Of a DNA stretch of 64,000 nucleotides, positions 31,218 through 41,404 are shown piece after piece (position 1 is the first letter of the stretch; every line of letters begins with the position of its first letter). The stretch is from Triatoma infestans. Lineage: Eukaryota > Arthropoda > Insecta > Hemiptera > Reduviidae. The stretch spans positions 18,357 through 82,356 of the forward strand of contig JAAEAF010006023.1 in assembly GCA_011037195.1 (NCBI GenBank). The letters run 5' to 3'. The notes under the pieces are model-generated. The model saw only the letters and a list, made by a program, of their open reading frames with translations. It ran no database searches and was not told the origin of the DNA. Position numbers and translations under genes: made by a program.

Positions 31218-31634
31218 AAATGCTGTCCTCTTGGTTTAGTTTATTTTAATTTTTATGCCTATTTGGAAATTATTCATTTACAATTATATTATATTACATT
31301 ATATTTATTTACATGTATCACTTTAATTTTGTAAACAGTACTATTTACAAGATTTTTTTTCTTTTCCTCTTTTGTTTTGTTTTTTGTTTTTTTGTTTTGA
31401 TTATAGTTATGTATTTCCATTTAAAATGTAAATAATTAATTTTTTGTAAATCTTAAGTATTTTATAATTATGTAAAAGATTTTTCATTTTACCTTTTTTG
31501 TATTTTTTGTTATATTGTAGCAATTTCATGCTGTAAAAAAGTGTATTCTTTTAAAGCATAATAATAAATAAATAAAAAAATTATTATATATTAATATTTT
31601 ATACTTATATATATTTATATAATAATTTTATATA
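31218..31634. other. AT-rich spacer
   Basis: T-rich simple sequence (31355-31400) and AT tracts (31590-31634). No gene, RNA or element recognised. Confidence 0.45.
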
Positions 31635-32528
31635 CAGGGTGTCCCACGGTATATAGATAACGACTTTTTCTCGGAATCTAAGATAGCTAGAAAAAAACTA
31701 AAAAAATAGAAGTCCCCATAGTTTTTTGTTAGAAAACCAAATTTAATTTGCAAATTTGTTTTGGTGCTTCCAGAAGCGAGATACATGCACCAACTTCATT
31801 TTTTTCAAATGGGGAGGTGTGGTTTTTTATTTAAGGAATAGATTCCTCTATTTTTTTTGTAAGAAAAATTTACTTGAACGGTTTTTTTTCTTTGAGCGAT
31901 ATTTTACAAGTTATGAATGAAAACATGATTCCTATAAGAAATTTCAAAATGATATTATAACGGTTTTTTGATTGAATAAGAAGAAAAGTACTATTTTATT
32001 ATAAATTTTACTCCTCATTAATTACAGATCTTGCTCGAACTGGCCCCCACCATTAGAGATGCATACACATGCTTTTTCCTGCTAATTGTACCTTACGACC
32101 AAAGAAATACATCTCTAATGGTGGAGGCCAGTTCGAGCAAGATCTGTAATTAATGAGGAGTAAATTTATAATAAAATAGTACTTTTCTTCTTATTCAATC
32201 AAAAAACCGTTATAATATCATTTTGAAATTTCTTATAAGAATCATGTTTTCATTCATAACTTGTAAAATATCGCTCAAAGAAAAAAACCGTTCAAGTAAA
32301 TTTTTCTTACAAAAAATAGAGGAATCTATTTCTTAAATAAAAACCACACCTCCCCATTTGAAAAAATGAAGTTGGTGCCTGTATCTCGCTTCTGGAAGCA
32401 CCAAAACAAATTTGCAATTAAATTTGGTTTTCTAACAAAAAAACTCCGGGGACACGTATTTTTTAGTTTTTTTCTAGCTATCTTAGTTCCGAGAAAAAGT
32501 CGTTATCCATATACCTTGGGACACCCTG
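31635..32528. mobile_element. 894-bp foldback element, TA target duplication
   Basis: Starts CAGGGTGTCCCA and ends TGGGACACCCTG, both preceded or followed by TA. The two arms of about 430 bp (31635-32075 and 32105-32528) are inverse copies with few differences, around a loop of about 30 bp (CTTTTTCCTGCTAATTGTAC). TA duplication and these termini point to a non-autonomous Tc1/mariner-like element. There is no open frame with transposase similarity. Transcripts would fold into long double-stranded RNA. Confidence 0.85.
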
Positions 32529-32554
32529 TATATAAACATATATAGTATATAAAG

Positions 32555-33310
32555 GCAAGCAAGAACACATGGGGTGGCAGTAAATGAGAAAAGACGAAGT
32601 ACCTTACAACGGATACGAGAGTGTATAACTCAGGCATTTCAGGTCAACGATTACAACTATGAAAGGGTTCGCGTTTTTAAATACCTGGGGGATCGGTGAT
32701 AACGGCGGATAATGATGTAAAACAGGTGGTAAACCAGAGGCTCATGTCCGCCAATAAATGCTACGATGGGCTCCTGAGGTACATGAAAAGCCTGGTAATT
32801 TATCCAGGACCACAAAAATGTACCCTATACAAAGTGCTAATACGCCCTGTTCTGACGTATGGAGCTGTGAAGCATGGACCATGACCAAAGCGACAGAGCA
32901 AAAGCTACTACGTCTTTGAAAGAAGGATTTTAAGAAAGATATTTGGTCCAGTCAAGGAAAATGAACAATGGAGGATACGTCACAACGAGAGGAATTGGCA
33001 AGGTTGTATTCGGAAGTGGATGTTGTCAAATATATCCACTTGGCCAAGACTGCTATGGGCAGGCCACGTTGTTAGGATGGTAGAAACTGCCATCCCCCCC
33101 GAAGAGTGCTGTTCGGTGAACCGGGAGGGAAAAGAAAACGTTGGTAGGCCGAAAATAAGATGTCTGGATCAGGTCGCGAATGATGCAAGACAGCTGAACG
33201 TCCGGAATTGGTGGATCGCGGCTAAGGATAGAGAATCATGGCGTAGGATTCTTGAGCAGGCCAGGACCCAGTAATGGGCTGCAGCGCCAAGGAGTGGTAG
33301 TAGTAGTAAT
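32555..33310 (+). pseudogene. RTE-like reverse transcriptase C-terminus, TAG tail
   Basis: Pieces in order: the GAVNEKRRS-like start near 32575, a 63-codon frame at 32696-32884 with VVNQRLMSANKCYDGLLRYM and YKVLIRPVLTYG, and a frame at 33020-33274 with LLWAGHVVRMVETAIPPEE, GRPKIRCLDQVANDARQ and NWWIAAKDRESWRRILEQAR. It ends at a stop followed by GCTGCAGCGCCAAGG and a TAG repeat (33294-33308). Same lineage as 29699 and 58179 but each has a different tail repeat. The catalytic region is absent and there are frameshifts between pieces. Confidence 0.8.
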
Positions 33311-33339
33311 ATATATTTAATAGCGGTGGGGCGGCTGGT

Positions 33340-35010
33340 CTCAGCTCTGTACTACTCCCAAGGTGGGGGTACAGAACTGATGAATGCATTGCTAACAAAA
33401 TTAGAGTCACTTTTAAAAGATATAACTGCAATTAGACGCGATGTGAGTAACTCTCGAACTGAGAATAAAGAGATACAAAAATCCCTTTCCAATAATACTA
33501 AAGAACTGAAAAATTCCCTGTTATAAAAATTAATAATATCCCAAAGACTGAAAATGAAACGCTAACTAATATTATGGAAAGTTATCTTCTATTATTGGCT
33601 GATTTTCTACAAATAAAATTGATCATTTATCCCCCCCCCCCCCCAAAATCTGATGTGAAACACTCACACAACTTTCTCTTACTCCAGTACTCAAAATTAT
33701 AATTGACAAATTTTATAGTTAGTGTACCAAATTTAATGAAATTCGTCGAAAAGTGAAAACACTGTCCAGTAAAACTGTCCGGTTTACTAATTTCCTTGAA
33801 ACTCGGAATTTGGGTCATATATATTAATTTCTAGTTATTTCAATTTGGATGACAGAATTGTATAATCAACTGTGATAGCATTTTAAAGAAAAACATAACC
33901 CCCCTCCCCCAAAAGTCCCCTTAAATGAATTTATCAGGGGAAAAGTTTCAAATAAAAGTTGTAGCTCTTTATATGTATAGTTAACAACGCTGGTTTAAAG
34001 AAAATCGTTGGAGCCATTTTCGAGAAAATACCAGAAAACTGAAAATTATATTTCAGTAAAAACGCACTTCCGGTTATCTATTTTTTTTCAAACTCGGAAT
34101 TTCAACAACATATTTAATTCTAATTAACATTATTTAGATGACAGAATTGTCTAATATACTGAAACAGCAGTTAAGATGAAAACCTAACCCCACCCCTCCC
34201 CCAGAAGTGCCCTTAAATGAATTTTCCTGGAGAAATGTTTCAAATAAAAGTTGTAGCTCTTTGTATGTGTAGTTGATATAACAAGTTTAAAGAAAATCTT
34301 CGGAGCCATTTTTGAGAAAATTGCAAAAACGTAAAAAAAACAACTAGTAAAGTGGTACTTCCGGTTGAGGAATATTGACACATAACGCACCGTCAGATCC
34401 CATGGTGATACCTAAACGTAATATCAAGTTTGAACTTTCTACGATTTTTCGTTTTTGAGCTATGCTGTTCACATACATACCCCACACAGACCACACACAC
34501 ACACATACACACACACAGACCATTCGCTAAAAACCACTTTTTTGGACTCAGGGGACCTCAAAACGGATATTTCCGGTGAAAACTCGATATCGAAAATTTG
34601 ACACGATTACAATACTTCCTCTTACTAGGAGTAAGAGAAAGTAAAAATTAAATCTGGTATTGGATCAATGATCAATGCGAATTTTATTAGCAGTTTGGAC
34701 AAAATAGAATTTTTACGACTACAAAAAAAGCAGAAAGGTGATGGTGTTTTCAAATGAGATTAACAATACTATCGAGAAAAAAACTATTTTACATTAATGA
34801 TTATATGTCTCCTTTTAACTTCAGACTATATGGAAAAGCTAAAAAAGTTAAAATTAAAAAGGATTATTTCAATTTCTATGGTTTCGAAATGGAAATGTTC
34901 GCATAAGAAAAGATCTTCATTCTCAAATAGTGTTTTTAAAATCACTGGAACACCTTCTCCAGTTCGACGAAATAAAACCTGATCATCAAACTACAAGAAA
35001 AGAGGAAGAC
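33340..35010 (+). pseudogene. Possible retroelement ORF1, split by an H copy
   Basis: Before the H insertion a 66-codon frame (33326-33526) is rich in heptad-like residues (LLTKLESLLKDITAIRRDV, ENKEIQKSLSNNTKELK), a coiled-coil signature. After it, 34765-34880 reads INDYMSPFNFRLYGKAKKVK with an aromatic stretch following. This resembles the C-terminal fold of insect ORF1 proteins that have a coiled coil followed by an FP25-like region. The two halves are interrupted by 33649-34642. The assignment is tentative: order and spacing fit, but each motif alone is weak. Confidence 0.4.
33649..34642 (-). repeat. Family H, full-length reverse copy
   Basis: Starts TCTGATGTGAAACACTCACA with ACTTTCTCTTACTCC inside (33671-33685) and ends with GGAGTAAGAGAAAGT at 34628-34642. 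The third, second and first internal units, the CA tract (34492-34518) and the 5' hairpin CTTCCTCTTACTAGGAGTAA all appear in order. A 14-base C run (33631-33644) directly before it may be a sequencing artefact. Confidence 0.85.
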
Positions 35011-35257
35011 ACCATTACTTAATTTACTTCCTCCCCTGGTGTTGCGAAAATTCTAACGAAGAGAAAAGCCAAAACACTATCTAGCACACCAATTACCGAC
35101 TTTTTTTCGTACCCGCACCAGTTCTTCAAGTTGTTTTGAAGACATTTAATAATAATTATATGAATGCTCCATTGGAAGATCAGCCTCAACAAGTAATGAA
35201 TGATAGTAATAATTTGAAGGTTATGAGTGGTCATAAATACAGCAAGACGCCTATCTT
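35011..35257. other. Unassigned stretch
   Basis: Follows the ORF1-like remnant and may be part of it (minus-strand frame 35019-35234 has no domain). No repeat match. Confidence 0.35.
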
Positions 35258-35523
35258 ATTGTAATGGCATCCAGCAGAGACAAGAGAGCCTCTCTTCTCT
35301 CTGCTGGATGCCATTACTAATGGAGTTGTTGAGGAGAGAAATTAGGTTTGATTGAATGAACTATATATGAAGACACTGTTATAATGTAGCTATAAGTTTA
35401 CACTAACTGCACTGGACTTTATAATGAAACTGATAGAATAAAAGGTTGGAGTAGAGATTATGACACGATGCGATGTATGGTTGAATCTGAAAGATATCTT
35501 CTAGATAGATTCTCACTGGCTTA

Positions 35524-36475
35524 TGTATTGGTATCGTTTTATGGATACCGCAAGTCGAAGTGAGGAGTAAGTGTTGTTAGTTAGAGAGATTAGAGAAGTG
35601 GTATTCGAAATACGAACTACCGATTTATGAAAATAAACTATATTTTAACAAATAATTTAAAGTGTATTGAAATAGAAAAGCTAAGATGCACAATTGTAAA
35701 TGAATATAAGAATTATGAAATGAATATAAATTATTAAAGAAGTAGTGTTAAAACCTTAACTAGGGAAGCGGATGTGAACTTCTTTCGTACTGGCACATAA
35801 CTGATTGATAACTCGAACTTAACTGCTGTATAACTCGCACTTAACTGATGGATAACTCGCACTTGACTGATGGATGACTCGCACTTAACTGATCTATAAC
35901 TTGTACTTAACTGATGGACTGACTCGCACTTGACTGATTGATGACTCGCACTTAACTGATGGATGACTCGCACTTAACTGATCGATAATTCGCACTTAAC
36001 TGATGGGGAACTCCAGTGGGGCGACGTTTATATTTGTATCACTCACACATCGGCTGATGTGTAAGTACGTCCCACACTAAGACATCTCTCGTAGTATATT
36101 GACCCAAGGGGAGGTCGGTAGTTAACAAAGGCTGTTTTGGCCGGGGTGGCGACGCTTTGTTAACAGATGGTGGCCAGGTGGCCTCTTGAGTGTACATTGA
36201 CCCTTGTATGAAGGAAATACAAAAAGGGTTTTGCGGCGGTTCTCTTGACTGTATATTGACCCCTGTTTGAAAGGGTTTTGCCGCGGTTCTTGACCTGCAG
36301 ATAGCGGCTGGCTGGATCCTTTTCCAAATTCCAACCACTAGTTATAATTTTTAGATTTATTTAAAAATTATATCTTCTTCTTCTTCTTGCCATTACATCA
36401 CATCATCGATGTGTGATGGCGCTTCTGATCTGGAACTCATGTGAACTTCTTTCTTCTTCTTGCCATCACATCACA
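35524..36475. mobile_element. LTR-like element L3 inserted in L1
   Basis: TG...CA unit (TGTATTGG to CATCACA) of 952 bp with a CTTA target duplication on both sides (35520-35523 and 36476-36479). It shares blocks with 61734-62404: GCTAAGATGCACAA, GGCGACGTTTATAT, CACTAAGACATCTCTCGTAGT, TATTGACCC and CCACTAGTTATAA. The 5' half carries a 22-bp tandem array. Termini and a 4-bp duplication fit a solo LTR; the orientation is unclear. Confidence 0.6.
35808..36006. repeat. Tandem array, 22-bp unit
   Basis: About nine imperfect copies of a unit ATAACTCGCACTTAACTGAT plus two bases, with CGCACTTAACTGATGG the most constant part. One unit is 23 bp. The minus-strand frame through it (35734-35973) is a by-product: the 22-bp period cycles the frame, so the protein is a low-complexity repeat. 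Confidence 0.85.
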
Positions 36476-36577
36476 CTTATATACACAGGTTCTCCCACTC
36501 TAGCCTGCCTAAGTCAGAGAGTAGTCTCTCTTAACCAGAGAGAGCCTCTCTTCTCTCTGCTGGATGCCATTACATCA

Positions 36578-36845
36578 TGGATAGATTTAAAAGACAGATG
36601 TTAACTGATTTAAAAAATAATCTATTTAACCCTGATTTACAAAGAATTAATAGATCGACCTTTAGAACTGTGTCAAAAATTATTGGCAAAAATGATAGTT
36701 CAGACTCTTATCTAATGTTCAATACTTCCTTCTATATTATCAGATTAATTAGTCAAATTAGAATGGCCTCTGATGATAAGTGCATACTGTACATTAAAGG
36801 TGAACGATTAATTGTTTTTTTGAAAATTGAAATTAAATTATTCAA
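36578..36845 (+). pseudogene. Non-LTR ORF2 C-terminal fragment
   Basis: 99-codon plus frame (36577-36876) with FRTVSKIIGKNDSSDSYLMF and IIRLISQIRMASDDKCILYI. This is the same region as the 27711-28606 remnant (SQLRVANDDFIRFYI there). It is cut before the CxxC tail by an H copy. Frame is open but truncated at both ends. Confidence 0.6.
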
Positions 36846-37500
36846 AAAAAAAAGTTGTAACTCTTTATATGTGTAGTTCACATTCCTAGTTTAAAGAAAA
36901 TCGTTGGAGCCATTTTCGAGTAATTCCCCCCCCTCAAAAAAAAAAAAAAATATTTCAGTTTAAAAAAGCACTTCCGGTCATTCGATTTTTTTTGGAAACT
37001 TGGAATTTCCACAACACATTTAATTCTAATTAATATTATTTAGATGAAAGAATTGTATCATAAACTGAAACAATACTTTAGAGGAAAACATATGCCGATC
37101 CCTCCCGCAAAAGTACCCTTAAATGAATTTTCCTAGAGAAGTGTTTTAAATAAAAGTTGTAGCGCATTGTACGTTTAGTTGATATGTCAAGTTTGAAGAA
37201 AATCGTTGCAGCCATTTTTGAGAAAATCGCAAAAATATGTAATAAAACCAACTAGTAAAGTGGTACTTCCGGTTGAGGGATTTTGACAGATGACCTACTG
37301 TCAGGTCCCATAGTTATACCTAAGCGGAATATCAAGTTTGAACTTCCTACGATTTTTCGTTTTTGAGCTATGCAGTTCATATATCGTACACACAGACTTT
37401 TGGACTCAGGGGACCTCAAAACAGATATTTCCGGTCAAAACTCGCTATCAAAAATTTGTCACGATTACAATACTTCCTCTTACTACGAGTAAGAGAAAGT
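36846..37500 (-). repeat. Family H, 3'-truncated reverse copy
   Basis: From GTTGTAACTCTTTATATGTG to GAGTAAGAGAAAGT at 37487-37500. The right-hand unit is missing. It adjoins the forward fragment that follows, making another inverted H pair. Confidence 0.8.
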
Positions 37501-38036
37501 AAAAATGTGAACTACAACTTTTATTTGAAATATTTTTCAGATTGAAGTCATTTAAAAGGTGGCTTTTGGATGAGGAGTAGGATTGTGTTTTCCACTAAAT
37601 TGCTATCTTAGTTGATTATACAATTCTACCATCTAAACAAAATGTAATTAGAAATGAATAGGTTGTCCAAATTCCGAGTTACAAGAAAATTAGTAAACTA
37701 GAAGTGCGATTTTACTGAACAGTTTTTTTTTTTTTTCAGTTTCACAATTTTTCACTATAAAACACTCACGAATTTTATTAAATTTGGTTATACTAACTAT
37801 AAAATTTAATAAAATCGATTCTTTTAATCTTGGACTCTATCAATTTTATTTGCAACATCTTTGCGGAAAAAACATTTCGAGTGTTTTGGGCGGGAGTTGC
37901 ATTTTGTTTGGTTTCTCACATTTGGAAAAAAAAAAAATACAATTCGTTATAAATTTTATAAAAGTGTTTAATAAAAATTGTGAATGTGGAAGTGCCGTGA
38001 ATTGTTGCATGTGTGACGTGTGATTGTGTCACATCA
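37501..38036 (+). repeat. Family H, 5'-truncated forward copy
   Basis: Starts inside unit 1 or 2 (GAACTACAACTTTTATTTGAAA), has GATTATACAATTCTACCATC and GTAAACTAGAAGTGCG, and ends TGATTGTGTCACATCAGA. The inverted repeat before the end is lost. Confidence 0.7.
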
Positions 38037-38344
38037 GACTGATTAATATTATATTACTATTATTTTGGAATTGAGGTTAGAATTCATGGAGCCAGATTGC
38101 AATGACATTTAATTTGAAATGTGTATGACTTTTTAGCGTAGCCGTAGGAGCGGCGCGGGGCAGTCAGTTTCAGTAACACGCTCTTTGTTGCCCGCACCCG
38201 GCCGTCGACTGGATTTTCTTATTATGTTTGCTAAAGTTTTCTTGTGAAAACTTATGAGTATAAGGAAAGTGTGTGAAAATTAAATTATCCGTTTAACAGT
38301 CTCAAAGTTCTTTACAAACAAATTTGTAAGTTTTCGTACGTACG

Positions 38345-38381
<37 letters not shown>

Positions 38382-38600
38382 TTCAAATCCATGAGCAGAA
38401 GTCTACATCAAACAAGCCAGTGCCACAAATTTAATATATACCACTCAACATTTTCCCGCTTGGAAAACCGAAACAAATTTCAATTAAACAAAACAAAAAA
38501 AAAACAAAATAAAACTATTTTTTTATTTAAAAATAATTATTTATCAAACTGAGTAAAGTATCCTATTTTTCAAAAAAAAAAAAAAAAAAAAAAAAGATTC
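38037..38600. other. Short GC-rich segment, TA microsatellite, A-rich tail
   Basis: 38138-38215 is markedly GC-rich (GGAGCGGCGCGGGGCAGTCA, GCCCGCACCCGGCCGTCG) in AT-rich surroundings and resembles a promoter-bearing 5' end of a non-LTR element. A TA array spans 38348-38376 and poly-A lies at 38572-38596. No coding frame. Confidence 0.4.
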
Positions 38601-39250
38601 GAGTAAAAGTGACAAATTTCTATTTATGCAGCCCGATATATATGGGGCTAAAGCAGGAAGCATTCATAGAGAGACCTCTTGGCAAATATTCCACAATATT
38701 CCAGGTTGAAATCTTCGCAATTAAGTTTTGTGCTGAGAGAAAACTGAAAATAGCCCCTAATGATAGGGAGATCCAATCAGGCTGCACTGAGCGCCCTTGC
38801 TGCCTTCAAAAACCACCTCATATCTGGTCATGGAATGTAAAAAAGACAATTGGGGAATTAGAAATAATGAAACAGCCGACCAACTGGCCAGCAGTGGGGA
38901 CAAAAACCCCGTTCTGTGGTCCAAAAATCGTTCCTAAGGATTGCCAGAGGGATAGTACGTGCATCTCTTAGAGAATGGCTCCGGAGGAAGCACAACATAA
39001 TCTGGAAATCAAGTCTAGGAAATCAAACACAGCAAGATGATTATGCCTAAACTATGTATACATAGTATCAAAGAATGCCAGGCCTATCCCATGTGGCATT
39101 GTAAATTCAAGGAACACTTGAACAATGTGGGAGATAATTCATTAGGATTTCATTAGGAGGAGATTTTCATTAGGAAACAGCCTCCACACCTGCTGCTGTG
39201 GGATCTTTGGCACACTGAGATGATAGCGCAAAATGAACTGGTTGGATAAG
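38601..39250 (+). pseudogene. RNase H remnant of an I-type element
   Basis: 120-codon plus frame (38609-38971) reads LGKYSTIFQVEIFAIKFCAE, the Glu-containing RNase H block. Then about 38850-38900 in another frame reads NETADQLAS, the last motif. Further on KMIMPKLCIHS and KFKEHLNNVG mark the tail region. The central Asp block is eroded to RPCCLQKPP. Strongly decayed. Confidence 0.6.
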
Positions 39251-39486
39251 CCCTCAAACATCTACTAGACCTACTGCTTTTACTGGCTGCACTGTCTTTT
39301 GATAATTGCTCACTCCACGTTCAGTCTAATTTAATCAGCAAGAATCGCATGTTTAAAGAGAATCGTTGCAACCATTTTTGAGAAAGTTCCTCCAAAAAAA
39401 TCAAAAACCGATTCTGTGAAATCACACTTCCGGTAAACCGATTTTCTTCAAACTTGGAATTTTATCAATGCTTCTAATGTGTATTA

Positions 39487-40324
39487 GATTAGATTAGATT
39501 AGTTTGGGGAGGGCCACGCCTCATTCCACTGCAACCTACATTAGGAGGTCTATTGTGGATCCCCTGGGTTAATAGCACATCTTTCAGCTTCGCCCTCTTA
39601 ATCAGGCCTAGCAAAGCTGAAAGTGGCTCCGTCATGAAGCTCGTGGCTTCGGGATTATTAGTCTCCCGGTTGAAGAAACCTGTTCTTGCCAGTCCGGCAC
39701 ACTCACAAAGGATGTACATCGGGGTTTCCTACTCGGTCCTGCAGAAACGACATTGCGTTGTCTGCAAATAATAAATGGTGCATGTGACTTATTCAGCCTA
39801 CAGTGCCCTGTGTAGGACCCACTATTAGCCTTATGTCCCTTCGGCTATGGCTCAGTAGGTCCTTGGTAAATTTAGGTAAATGTCTCTTAATGAAGAGTTT
39901 TGCCTGCCTCGGCCCTGGCATACTTTCCCACCATCGCAGACGCTGGTCTTCCTATCCATTTCTTGATAGAAGCGTGAATGAGGCTCCTCGGCAGCCCGCA
40001 GAAGGGCTCCGGAGCCTATAAAGGTATCCTTCGAGCCCTCCCGCGCCCTCCGGGGGCCAAGGAACCCCGCATGGCCAGGCATCCAGGCGAGTGTCAGCTT
40101 ATTCCGAACACACACCTCGGTTAGGGCAGATAGGCAGTCCCATACCAGTCTTGAGACTATTTGGTGTGAGGAAAGTGCCTTCAGGGCTGCCTGACTATCG
40201 GAGTATAATGGCCACTCTTCTGCCCACTATAACCCTTGCCTTATAATCTCCTTAGCGCAGAGTTGTAACGCCACAACTTCGGCAGGAAAGACCGTAGCGT
40301 GCTTCCCTAGGCTGGCCTTAATCT
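39487..40324 (-). mobile_element. 5'-truncated I-type element, TAATC tail
   Basis: Exact 15-bp target duplication TTCTAATGTGTATTA at 39472-39486 and 40325-40339. The minus-strand 3' end is a TAATC repeat (39487-39502). The coding remnant (40115 downward) reads LTLAWMPGHAGFLG then, shifted, a Cys-rich tail with ILCECAGLARTGFF. Upstream TVFPAEVVALQL-like RNase H text lies near 40255-40310. Confidence 0.9.
39515..40320 (-). pseudogene. RNase H and tail of I-type ORF2
   Basis: Minus-strand RNase H remnant. The Glu block is near 40260-40300 and the SDSQAALKAL-type block near 40170-40200 (plus-strand CAGGGCTGCCTGACTATCGGAG is its inverse, given here in full 20-base limits as CTGCCTGACTATCGGAG). 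WMPGHAGF is at about 40070-40095. The last acidic motif after GH is damaged by a deletion (FLGPRRAREGS). The tail has one ordinary Cys pair. Truncated and frameshifted; inactive. Confidence 0.7.
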
Positions 40325-40605
40325 TTCTAATGTGTATTAATATTATACACATGGTAGAACCTACATTGTAGGAAGTGGTACTTTAATGGAAAGCATAACA
40401 CTGCTGTTCTCTTAAAAGTCCCAAAAAATATCAATGATTCAATATTTTGGGGAAAAGTTTCAAGTAAAAGACTATTCGCTAAAAACACTTTTTCATATTC
40501 AAGTGGCCCCCTAAAACATCTATTCCGGTGGAAACTCAATTTCGAAAAATCTGTCACTATCGTAATAATTTCTCTTACTAGGAAGAAGTAAGAGAGAGTA
40601 AAAAA

Positions 40606-41400
40606 TATGAAAGGGTGCCAATACTGAGAATCTAATTTAATTCTTCAAATTAACATTGCCTCTCTCTATAACCTGCTCTGTTGGTATAACCTCAAATCTG
40701 TTTTTTCTAAGATTTGTTTTGATCTTGTTTTTACGTATCGCCACTAGATGTCAGGCTAGTTAGAGTTGTATATGTTATTTTATTACGCAGTGTAAAAAAA
40801 ACTGGTTTGAAACAGTCATTCGACTTTCTCTGACTTCAATTAATAGATTTGGGGGGGGCGCATCGACAGCTTTAGTCATTAGCGCCCCATATTCATTATA
40901 TATCTTTCCAATCTGTGGCCACACGAGCTGGGATGACACTAGTACATTATTTGGCAGCCACACACAATACTTTGCCTAGCAAAGTAGGGAGGAGCCGTAA
41001 GGAGGCTATTGAATAAACTAACTGAGAGGTGCAGTATTTTTAACATATGTTCCTGCACCTTCTATAATACGCTAATCTTAAATTAAACTAAACCTAGGGG
41101 GTGGGTTGAAATACTTTTATAAATTTACTTTCAACCCCAAGACAAAAGATAAAATACTAATATAACTATTTATTTCCGCATTCTCGCTAATAAATACATT
41201 CTTGCCAGTAAATACATTCACACTATAAAACCGTTCACGCTAATAAATACATTCTCGCTAATAATTTTAATTAAATCAAAATAATTCCTAAATATTACAA
41301 TGTTTAAATTGGTTAATTAGGCTAGCCATAAGAAAAGGGTCTGAAGAGGTCTGTAGCGGCAGTTAAAATTTAACCCAACTGACAGGACCCCCAAATATCG
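40606..41400. other. Unassigned stretch with an H end
   Basis: 40790-40850 contains ACTGGTTTGAAACAGTCATT and TTTCTCTGACTTC, a reverse H end. 41175-41265 has three copies of a word like CTCGCTAATAAATACATT, a small local repeat. Otherwise nothing recognised. Confidence 0.4.
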
Positions 41401-41404
41401 ACTA

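Larger units (their letters stand above)
35258..36577 (-). mobile_element. L1 solo LTR split by an LTR-like insertion
   Basis: 35260-35317 is a short palindrome made of the LTR end (GGCATCCAGCAGAG and its inverse). From 35318 the reverse L1 LTR proceeds to ACTGGCTTA (35523). After the insertion it resumes CTTATATACACAGGTTCTCCC (36476) and ends TGGATGCCATTACA (36577). The split is inside the TATA region, so the host LTR promoter is broken. Confidence 0.75.
39350..40605 (-). repeat. Family H variant split by an I-type element
   Basis: Left part 39350-39486 (AATCGTTGCAACCATTTTTGA, CACTTCCGGTAAACCG). Right part 40325-40600 resumes with TTCTAATGTGTATTAATATTA and ends with the eroded 5' end TCTCTTACTAGGAAGAAGTAAG. 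The two halves join cleanly when the insertion and one target duplication are removed. Confidence 0.75.

Noticed and set aside
35734..35973. 79-codon minus-strand frame
   Set aside because: It is a translation of the 22-bp tandem array, giving a low-complexity product.
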